Shown one piece after another: positions 58,161 through 64,000 of a DNA stretch of 64,000 nucleotides; within the stretch, counting starts at the first letter, position 1, and each line of letters opens with the position of its first letter. The notes beneath the pieces are model-generated. The model had not been told where the DNA came from. It made no database searches and saw only the letters and a list, made by a program, of their open reading frames with translations. The DNA is from SIG603 sp964370775 (lineage in GTDB: Bacteria > Bacillota > Clostridia > Oscillospirales > Acutalibacteraceae): assembly GCA_964370775.1 (NCBI GenBank), contig CAYJKT010000018.1, forward strand, positions 1-64,000. Reading direction: 5' to 3'. The position numbers and the translations under genes were made by a program.

Positions 58161-60386
58161 TCACATATACTCTTTATATTTTTCTTCAAATTCAAATATA
58201 GGTATAGGTTTTGAGTAGTAATATCCTTGCACGGCATCACAACTCAATTTCTTCAATGCCTCTATCTGCTCTTCTGTCTCAATTCCTTCAGCTACAACAT
58301 ACATGTCTAAATTGTGAGATAGCTTAACAAATCCGTCTACAACATATTCTGCACGCACTATTTCATCTTTTTCGTTAAAGAAACTTCTGTCCATTTTCAG
58401 TGTATCTGCTTTTAGATTTTTCAATAAACTTAGCGAAGAATACCCTGCACCGAAATCATCAATAGATATTTTGAACCCAGCATCTTTTAACTCAGCAAAC
58501 AAGTCCGCAATAATCACTTTATTTTCAATTGTTATTGTTTCTGTAAGCTCTATTTCTATATATTCATGTGGAACTGAATATAAATCCACAATTGAACCAA
58601 TTTCACTAACAAAGTTTTTATGCAACAAGTTACATCTGGAACAGTTAACCGAAATAGTTATAGGTTTTCTGCCTTCTTCGAACCATTTTCTTATAGTACT
58701 ACAAACACATTTTAGTACGTATCTGTCTAATTCAACAATAAATCCATTTCTCTCAAATAAAGGTATAAATTCGTTAGGGAAAACTAAGTTTCCATTTTTT
58801 TCTCTCCATCTAACTAATGCTTCTGCTCCAATTAACAAACCTTCGTCTAGATTAAATTTAGGTTGCAAATAAACTTCAAATTCATGGTTTCTCAGTGCAT
58901 CATGCATTTTACTTGTTATCTCTGCTTCCTTCAACAATTTTTGAGAATAAATTTCGTCATAATCATAAATCAAAAGATCTTTGCTCTCTTTAGCTATTCT
59001 ATGAGCAAGATTAACCTTATTCATTATATCATCAACATCAATGTTTCCTATTGGAATATGGTATCTACCATACTTAAATCTAATCTCATAATTCGCAAGC
59101 TTAGGTATAAATTTATGATAATAAGATTCATAAATAGAGGTTCGTTCCTCTAAGTTATCTAAAAATCCATTACCTGCAAACAAAAGAAATTCATCTACAC
59201 CAATTCTTGCAATTAATAGGCTCGGTTCGTGAACAGTCTCTCTAATTTGTTTGAACGCTTGCAGTACTTGGTTACCTATCTCATAACCAAACATTTCGTT
59301 TATAGCTTTAAAATTTTCTACATCTATTTTTACTACTGAATATTTTTCTTCTTTGTTTTTCTTTAAAACATCTTTCATGTCTTTTTTTACTTTGGCTAAA
59401 TTTGGTAAATCAGTTAGTTTATCATAATATTTAGATTTTTCAATACTACGAATAGAAAAATGTCGGTATGTCCAAATATGTGCTACAAAAATAGATATAA
59501 TTATCCAAATTACAATACATATATTAGTAATGTGATTAACAGCAGTCTCTAAGTCAATATTAATTGCACTTTCTTCTATTGCTATAACAATTACCCAATC
59601 TGTATTCTTAATAGGAGCATAAGACAGAATTTTTTTTGTGTTTCCACTTCCATAATTTGCAACATAAGCAAAACTACCACTGTTGCCGTTTTCAGCCTCC
59701 ACTACACCTTTTTCTACGTTTTCAACACCTAAAGCTTCTATATCGCTAGGTGGTACAGAGTCAAAATCTGCATGCCCTAAGCTAGAAGTAAAAAATATGT
59801 CTAAATCGTAATCTACAAGAAAAATCCAGCCACCAGTTACAGTGTCGTCCATAATTTCATATAAATCATTTATTGCGATTTCACTAAGCAATGCTCCTGT
59901 AATTATACCATTTTTACTTACAGGAACTGCAATATCAAAAACAATCGAGCCTGTTTCTTGTGAAATATGAGGGGCTTCAATATAAAATTCATTTCTCATT
60001 GCATCAAGAAAAGTTCTGTTATCTGAAAAATCATATCTATCTCCGTCAGTAGATATCCCTTGAGCGTTGTAATCAATATAATATAATTTTTCAAACTCCT
60101 CCACTTGTGATTGACTGCACAAAAATTCAACAGCATTGTCAAAATCAATGTCTGCACTCATCGCATATTCGGCTAAAAGTCTTAAATCTTCTTCACTTTC
60201 ATTAATGCTTTTTTCTATTTCAAGACCCATGCTTACGCTATTTTCTTCCATTTTTTCACGTGTAACTTCAAATATTTCATCATCGACAGTTATAGCATAA
60301 TAAGCAATCACACATGCAGTTAGCAAAAACAACACAGTCAATACTATTATTAACAGTTTGTCTCTTTCCATTTTTCTTGTTTCCAT
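58161..60386 (-). CDS. Cache-GGDEF-EAL membrane protein
   Basis: A protein of about 741 residues starting METRKMERDKLL (ATG 60386; upstream and downstream in-frame starts cannot be excluded). Two membrane helices frame an extracellular dCache-like sensor (about 40-270). The GGDEF domain is degenerate: RIGVDEF has Val in place of the second Gly, so cyclase activity is doubtful. The EAL domain (about 490-735) is complete, with GAEALVRW, SVNCSRCN, ELTETITIE, SIDDFGAGYSSL, LKMDRSF and QGYYYSKP. It is therefore probably a phosphodiesterase regulated by GTP binding or an external ligand. Confidence 0.9.
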   Translation of the reverse strand: METRKMERDKLLIIVLTVLFLLTACVIAYYAITVDDEIFEVTREKMEENSVSMGLEIEKSINESEEDLRLLAEYAMSADIDFDNAVEFLCSQSQVEEFEKLYYIDYNAQGISTDGDRYDFSDNRTFLDAMRNEFYIEAPHISQETGSIVFDIAVPVSKNGIITGALLSEIAINDLYEIMDDTVTGGWIFLVDYDLDIFFTSSLGHADFDSVPPSDIEALGVENVEKGVVEAENGNSGSFAYVANYGSGNTKKILSYAPIKNTDWVIVIAIEESAINIDLETAVNHITNICIVIWIIISIFVAHIWTYRHFSIRSIEKSKYYDKLTDLPNLAKVKKDMKDVLKKNKEEKYSVVKIDVENFKAINEMFGYEIGNQVLQAFKQIRETVHEPSLLIARIGVDEFLLFAGNGFLDNLEERTSIYESYYHKFIPKLANYEIRFKYGRYHIPIGNIDVDDIMNKVNLAHRIAKESKDLLIYDYDEIYSQKLLKEAEITSKMHDALRNHEFEVYLQPKFNLDEGLLIGAEALVRWREKNGNLVFPNEFIPLFERNGFIVELDRYVLKCVCSTIRKWFEEGRKPITISVNCSRCNLLHKNFVSEIGSIVDLYSVPHEYIEIELTETITIENKVIIADLFAELKDAGFKISIDDFGAGYSSLSLLKNLKADTLKMDRSFFNEKDEIVRAEYVVDGFVKLSHNLDMYVVAEGIETEEQIEALKKLSCDAVQGYYYSKPIPIFEFEEKYKEYM

Positions 60387-60665
60387 ACAGCTAATACTCT
60401 TTCGGTTATTTCTATAGTCAATACAATAAAACATTCAAAAAAAAGCAAGCTACCACACAGGGCAAGCTTACCAATAAGTTCATAATTGTAATATATGACA
60501 ATTATGCGCACTTTTACCCGTATTTATTTTATCATATTATCATCATTAAGTCAACAAATTGTGACTTAATTTCATATTTAATCTGTATTTATGTCCAATA
60601 CTATTTTTATAAACTATATTAAATCAAAATCAGTAATCTTTCTTGATTTTTTTGTATAAAAAGAC
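60387..60665. other. Gap upstream of the Cache-GGDEF-EAL gene with one dyad
   Basis: No gene is supported. A perfect nine-base dyad CATAATTGT-N8-ACAATTATG (60481-60506) could be an operator. A weak AAGCT/AGCTT hairpin with T8 on the minus strand lies at 60430-60470. Confidence 0.4.
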
Positions 60666-60702
60666 TAAAAAACTGACTTCTCTATCACTAAAGAAGTCAG
60701 TT
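60666..60702 (-). terminator. Terminator of the hypothetical gene at 60.7-61.4 kb
   Basis: Eleven-base perfect stem AACTGACTTCT / AGAAGTCAGTT with a T-run on the minus strand. Confidence 0.85.
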
Positions 60703-60710
60703 GCTATTAA

Positions 60711-61436
60711 TTAAAATTTATGTAGTTCGTATTCTTCACCGATTTCGGACGGTTTATGACCACATCTCTCCCATGACCTTGTGTTGTTTTTAACATCAGT
60801 TATAAGATCCATAATTTTTTTACCGTTGTCAGTGTTTTCTACATCTAAATTAACACTAAGAAGAAACTCAATTATTTTGTACAAGTAAACATCTATGCGA
60901 CAAAAACTACACACAGTTGTGCATATATCGCTAGCATGTATATCGCTGTAACCTAAAGAGTAAACATAGTCACAAAAAGCCTTTGTCTCTTTTGTGTGTT
61001 CAAAGTACTCACTATCTATATATAAAAGTAATTCTTCTTTTTCAGGAATATACATATCGATTTCCTCGATTTCATCAAGTATATCCTCTGCTTCCTCAAA
61101 ATCATTATCAAGGAAATAAGTGTTAGCTATATACTCATTCCACACAGTAAAAACACTGTCTGTATGAGAACTTTGTCCTAGAAATTCTGTAACAAAATCG
61201 GCTTCAAGCATAATTTTGTTATGTTCATTAAATATAAATATAAAGTCTGACACATGAATTAAGCCGTATAAATTTACACAAGCTTTTGCATATTGAACTA
61301 TAATTTCGTTCACTTCATCGTCATTACAAATGCTTTTATCCCCATGTTTAATAGAACGATTTGTAAGAGATTGAAAGTTGTATCGTTGTTTAGTGGCGGC
61401 ATTTTCGTAGTTATCTTTATAATCCGAAACTTTCAT
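60711..61436 (-). CDS. Hypothetical acidic protein (241 aa)
   Basis: A 241-residue soluble, acidic and mostly helical protein that I do not recognise. It has no membrane segment or signal. Residues about 115-150 are Glu/Asp-rich (DFEEAEDILDEIEEID), followed by scattered cysteines (CDYVYS, CTTVCSFC). The C-terminal stretch NNTRSWERCGHKPSEIGEEYE resembles short tails seen in SEC-C-type or YecA-like proteins of Firmicutes, but without the zinc motif. GGAGAATATTT precedes the ATG. It is a single gene with its own terminator. Confidence 0.6.
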   Translation of the reverse strand: MKVSDYKDNYENAATKQRYNFQSLTNRSIKHGDKSICNDDEVNEIIVQYAKACVNLYGLIHVSDFIFIFNEHNKIMLEADFVTEFLGQSSHTDSVFTVWNEYIANTYFLDNDFEEAEDILDEIEEIDMYIPEKEELLLYIDSEYFEHTKETKAFCDYVYSLGYSDIHASDICTTVCSFCRIDVYLYKIIEFLLSVNLDVENTDNGKKIMDLITDVKNNTRSWERCGHKPSEIGEEYELHKF

Positions 61437-61640
61437 AAATATTCTCCTTTACAATTGGTGTCCTACTTTATAAGTTGATTATACTACTTATCCTTTCATT
61501 ATTCAACTGTTTTATTGTGTCCAAAGTATGAACATTCGAACCACTCTTAACAAAATATAGCAAATAAAGTAAAAATATAGTATATTTTCTGTTAATAAAA
61601 CATATAAAAATATTATATAATTGTAAATTTATGTTTATAA

Positions 61641-61679
61641 AAACCAAAAAGACCACAAAAAAAGCAGTCTTTTTGGTTT
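61641..61679 (-). terminator. Terminator of the folate transporter gene
   Basis: Thirteen-base stem AAACCAAAAAGAC / GTCTTTTTGGTTT with T-rich flank on the minus strand. The rest of the 61437-61714 gap shows no gene. Confidence 0.8.
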
Positions 61680-61714
61680 TTTATCGTTATCATTATATAA
61701 GTAGATGTCAAAAA

Positions 61715-62233
61715 TTAATTATACTTAAGTCTTGGAGTAATTTTATCGTATATTTTTGTGCATAATGGGTATATTACGATAATTTCTACTATAGTCATTA
61801 CTAAGACCTGAGGTATACGTGTTATAAGAACACCAATAAACGCGTTTTCATAGAGAATTGCAGACCACAATGTGTTTAAAAATAATGAGCATACTACTTG
61901 TGAAATCACTACACCTAAAACTACGTTTAAGAAAGTAGTTTTTCTGCAAGCTATCATTCCTATAATAAACGCTCTAATTACTGCGGTTATCGTATACCCT
62001 ATAAAGAATGTACCAAATGGAAATAAAATAGCTCCAATAAGATCACCTATAAAAGCTACAATTACACCTTCTGCAACGCCTAAATACTTACACGCTACAA
62101 CTATTGGAATAAACGAAAACCCTATTTTGGTTATTGGAGTTGGGATAGACAAAAATCTTGATAAAATTACCTGAATAGCGATTAGCAAAGCAATTAAAAC
62201 AAGATTTTGCACAGTGAAATGTTTTTTTACCAT
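61715..62233 (-). CDS. folT: ECF transporter S component, folate type (FolT)
   Basis: A 172-residue membrane protein with about six helices, the size of ECF S components. RFLSIPTPITKIGFSFIPIVVACKYLG near the N-terminus and GDLIGAILFPFGTFFIGYTITAVIRAFIIG are typical of the FolT family, which captures folates and passes them to the shared ECF ATPase module. That module is not in the window. The call is strengthened by a tetrahydrofolate riboswitch in its 5' leader. AAAGGAGG, six to eight bases before ATG, sits in a hairpin. Confidence 0.88.
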   Translation of the reverse strand: MVKKHFTVQNLVLIALLIAIQVILSRFLSIPTPITKIGFSFIPIVVACKYLGVAEGVIVAFIGDLIGAILFPFGTFFIGYTITAVIRAFIIGMIACRKTTFLNVVLGVVISQVVCSLFLNTLWSAILYENAFIGVLITRIPQVLVMTIVEIIVIYPLCTKIYDKITPRLKYN

Positions 62234-62240
62234 AAAAATC

Positions 62241-62267
62241 CTCCTTTAAATTTGCTGATTAAAGGAG
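62241..62267 (-). promoter_or_regulatory. Hairpin sequestering the folT Shine-Dalgarno
   Basis: CTCCTTTAA (62267-62259) pairs perfectly with TTAAAGGAG (62249-62241), hiding the AAAGGAGG box of folT. It is a plausible translational output for the riboswitch just upstream. Confidence 0.6.
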
Positions 62268-62338
62268 AATATTAAAACAAAGATAATAAGGCATGAAAAA
62301 ACACGCACTACTGCCGATGTTAGATTTTTCCTTACAAT

Positions 62339-62432
62339 ACAGCGGGATGCGAAAAAATTACCGCAAATAAATTTTCGTCCTAGTGACAACTCCCCGTTCA
62401 CTAAGCACTTAACGCAATTTTTTCTACTCTGT
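62339..62432 (-). promoter_or_regulatory. Tetrahydrofolate (THF) riboswitch upstream of folT
   Basis: The minus strand reads ACAGAGTAGA...GCGTTAAGTG...GTGAACGGGGAGTTGTCAC...GACGAAA...GCGGT...GCATCCCGCTGT over about 94 bases. This is the conserved THF riboswitch pattern (AGAGUAGA, GCGUUAAGUG, GGGAGUUG, GACGAAA, GCAUCCGCUC) with closing pairs ACAG/CTGT. It lies between a consensus promoter and folT, matching the family's usual target. Match made by eye. Confidence 0.85.
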
Positions 62433-62439
62433 TTGATAT

Positions 62440-62487
62440 GACAAAATTTGTCGAAATTATTATAACATTGTATTTTTATAATGTCAA
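62440..62487 (-). promoter_or_regulatory. folT promoter with palindrome at the start site
   Basis: Full consensus TTGACA (62487-62482), 17-bp spacer, TATAAT (62464-62459) on the minus strand. A perfect GACAAA-A-TTTGTC palindrome (62440-62452) lies over the expected start site. Confidence 0.75.
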
Positions 62488-62580
62488 TAATCATGCTAAT
62501 ATGCGTGTTTTTTTGTATCAATAGATAAAATTATATCTATTACGTTTATTATTATATGTGCTTTAGATAAAATACGTCCG

Positions 62581-63495
62581 TCACTGAAATACACCTGTCG
62601 ACATATAGCGTTCACCTGTGTCTGCTAAAAGTACAACTATGTTTTTACCTTTGTTTTCAGCAGATAATTTCTTTGCTACACTGAGTGCCGCACCTGAGCT
62701 AATGCCCACCAGTACACCCTCTGCTTTAGCTAATTGCTTCACTTCATCATAAGCTTCTTCATCAGTTACTTTAGCTACTTCGTCCACAATGCTTAAATCA
62801 AGGTTTTTAGGGATGAACCCTGCTCCAATGCCCTGAATTTTGTGACTTCCCCCACTTTCACCATTTATTACAGCTGAATTCAGTGGTTCTATCCCCACTA
62901 TCCTTATGTTAGGATTTTTTTCTTTCAAATATTTTCCTATTCCACTTATAGTTCCTCCTGTGCCAATTCCAGCAATAAATATATCAAGATTTCCTTCTAA
63001 ATCTTCCCAAATCTCCCTACCAGTTGTCATGTAATGAACATTAGGGTTAGCTGGATTTTCAAACTGAAATGGAATATAGCTGTTTTTTATTTCACTTTTC
63101 AGCTCCTCTGCCCTATTAATCGCACCTCTCATGCCTTCACTCGCTGGAGTAAGCACAATTTCAGCTCCATACGCTTTTAACAACTCTCGACGCTCAACAC
63201 TCATGCTCTCTGGCATTGTAAGTATAAGTTTATATCCCTTTGCAGTGCAAACAGCAGCAAGCCCAATTCCTGTGTTTCCACTAGTAGGTTCAATTATAGT
63301 AGTATCTTTATTTATCAAGTTATTTTTCTCAGCTTCTTCAATCATCGCTTTTCCAACTCTGTCTTTTACACTACCTGCTGGATTAAAATATTCAAGTTTC
63401 GCATAAATGTTGTTCTCGCTATTTTCTAAGTAGTTATTAAGCTTTAATAACGGTGTGTTTCCTATTAAGTCTAATACTGAATTAAAAATCTTCAT
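62581..63495 (-). CDS. cysK: Cysteine synthase (O-acetylserine sulfhydrylase)
   Basis: A 304-residue PLP enzyme, full length. The PLP Lys is in NPAGSVKDRVG (about residue 43), EPTSGNTGIGLA is the substrate loop, GIGTGGTISGIGKYL binds the phosphate, and GISSGAA carries the Ser that contacts the pyridine nitrogen. It joins O-acetylserine and sulfide to make cysteine, complementing the homocysteine synthase at 5.3 kb. AGGAGG precedes ATG. No cysE is adjacent. Confidence 0.95.
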   Translation of the reverse strand: MKIFNSVLDLIGNTPLLKLNNYLENSENNIYAKLEYFNPAGSVKDRVGKAMIEEAEKNNLINKDTTIIEPTSGNTGIGLAAVCTAKGYKLILTMPESMSVERRELLKAYGAEIVLTPASEGMRGAINRAEELKSEIKNSYIPFQFENPANPNVHYMTTGREIWEDLEGNLDIFIAGIGTGGTISGIGKYLKEKNPNIRIVGIEPLNSAVINGESGGSHKIQGIGAGFIPKNLDLSIVDEVAKVTDEEAYDEVKQLAKAEGVLVGISSGAALSVAKKLSAENKGKNIVVLLADTGERYMSTGVFQ

Positions 63496-63549
63496 AAAAT
63501 CCTCCTAAAATATTGTACTCATACTCATACTTATAATTTGTTATGGTTC

Positions 63550-63579
63550 ATTATACCACTATAATAGCTATAATATCAA
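63550..63579 (-). promoter_or_regulatory. Probable promoter of cysK
   Basis: -35 TTGATA (63579-63574), 18-bp spacer, -10 TATAAT (63555-63550) with a TGG extension on the minus strand. The leader is about 45 bases. Confidence 0.5.
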
Positions 63580-63779
63580 TATTTATTATTAGTTTTTCTT
63601 CGGTATTGTTTACACAAAACAAAAAGCTCCACACTAACTGCCGAATAAGTGCTTCAAAATCTTTATTTTCTATTGTGACATTTTTAAAGTTACGAGAGAA
63701 GTTCCATATATCTACAAAAAATCTGCGAATATCATATTTCTTACCTCCGAATGTGTCAGCATTAGCATTGAATGAATAT

Positions 63780-63866
63780 CTAAGTTATTTCTATTAGGCT
63801 GCAGCTCGTTTTACATTTTTTGCATTGTATCTTGCCACTAACCCATGCAATTATACTTTTAATCAA
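63780..63866 (-). CDS. Possible small Cys-rich peptide (28 aa)
   Basis: A TTG at 63866 with TAGGAG about ten bases upstream opens 28 codons reading I-K-S-I-I-A-W-V-S-G-K-I-Q-C-K-K-C-K-T-S and then C-S-L. The three cysteines and Lys pattern look non-random, but the peptide is very short. It could be a small metal-binding protein or a remnant. It lies 285 bp upstream of cysK but beyond the likely cysK promoter, so a leader role is doubtful. Confidence 0.3.
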   Translation of the reverse strand: MIKSIIAWVSGKIQCKKCKTSCSLIEIT

Positions 63867-64000
63867 ATAGTCATCATCTCCTAAAACGCAAAATCATAAA
63901 GGCACAAACTAAGCTTCTCTGCTCAATTTATGCCTTGTTTTATTATAATCATACATCTGCCAAAAAACCTAGTGCAGTGTTTTAGTGACGAGTGAGTAAG
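63867..64000. other. Right-edge region with one terminator-like hairpin
   Basis: AAGGCACAAA and TTTATGCCTT (about 63899-63935) form a ten-base stem with one G-U or A-C position and an 18-base loop, followed on the plus strand by TTGTTTTATTAT. It could end a gene or small RNA. No other feature is supported here. Confidence 0.4.

Noticed and set aside
60430..60530. Possible c-di-GMP (GEMM-I) riboswitch, from CACACAGGGCAAGCTTACC on the plus strand
   Set aside because: Only the first motif is similar; the GAAA and GGGACGCAAAGCC parts of the aptamer are absent, and the strand is opposite to the neighbouring genes.
61520..61545. tRNA T-loop-like GGTTCGAA on the minus strand
   Set aside because: No acceptor stem, anticodon arm or D-loop can be built around it.
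61468..61656. 62-codon minus-strand ORF
   Set aside because: Very hydrophobic AT-rich reading with no ribosome-binding site, running into the folT terminator.
62246..62521. 91-codon minus-strand ORF upstream of folT
   Set aside because: It coincides with the THF riboswitch, its promoter and the SD-hiding hairpin; the peptide has no protein-like pattern.
63543..63797. 84-codon plus-strand ORF near the right edge
   Set aside because: It starts within the cysK promoter on the opposite strand and lacks a ribosome-binding site and domain signature.

Overview
This window comes from a low-GC, anaerobic, spore-forming Firmicute, most likely a Lachnospiraceae-like member of the Clostridia. The evidence is in the genes: a SpoIVB sporulation protease (partial, left edge), an alpha/beta small acid-soluble spore protein, a complete Rnf complex, a 2-oxoacid:ferredoxin oxidoreductase, pyruvate formate-lyase and rubrerythrin. 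No rRNA, tRNA, CRISPR array or prophage was seen. The ten N at 46494-46503 look like an artificial gap between contigs that overlap by six bases.

Layout. 1-1001: spoIVB (partial, minus). 1516-6557 (plus): a P-loop ATPase, a four-subunit VOR/KOR-type oxidoreductase, a zinc-ribbon membrane protein and homocysteine synthase. 6799-7284: a REP-associated tyrosine transposase. 7443-8455: a sugar-epimerase-like TIM barrel and a tiny membrane protein. 8690-12523 (minus): threonine/lysine branch operon ACT regulator-hom-thrB-lysC. 12695-16270: PBP1A, a BofC-like small protein, SASP and acyl carrier protein. 16448-23677 (plus): nearly the whole shikimate/phenylalanine pathway, aroE-aroK then leader-aroF-aroB-aroA-aroC-pheA. 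23745-26478: proS and a Gfo/Idh/MocA oxidoreductase. 26553-33496 (minus): apbE-NusG domain II-Gx transporter-rnfCDGEAB. 33632-36920: an HD-GYP protein and an AI-2E family transporter. 37331-45113 (minus): leader-ilvB-ilvN-ilvD-ilvA-leuC-leuD-leuB. 45240-48853 (minus): a split pyruvate formate-lyase locus with its activase and a cluster of REP palindromes. 49293-50402: rubrerythrin and a YaiI/YqxD protein. 50455-60386 (minus): a nucleotide-signalling island (CHASE2 cyclase, FecR lipoprotein, GAF-HD-GYP, PadR, EAL, GGDEF, GGDEF-EAL). 60711-63495: a hypothetical protein, a THF-riboswitch-controlled folate transporter and cysteine synthase.

How it fits together. Much of the window is amino-acid biosynthesis. 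Two of its operons, aro/phe and ilv/leu, start from near-identical promoters (TTGACA-N17-TATTAT) followed by a short ORF rich in the end-product amino acid and a terminator that can be pre-empted by pairing with the end of that ORF. This is classical ribosome-mediated attenuation, where many Firmicutes use T-boxes. Energy metabolism is fermentative: PFL and VOR handle 2-oxoacids, and Rnf couples reduced ferredoxin to NAD+ and ion pumping, with ApbE supplying covalent FMN.

The most unusual points are: a PFL whose glycyl-radical domain is a separate small protein, with a second degenerate paralogue between the two; the two leader-peptide attenuators; a REP transposase gene that carries two copies of a palindrome also found near pflA; an internal translation start in lysC that would give a free regulatory subunit; and a probable AUC start codon for apbE.
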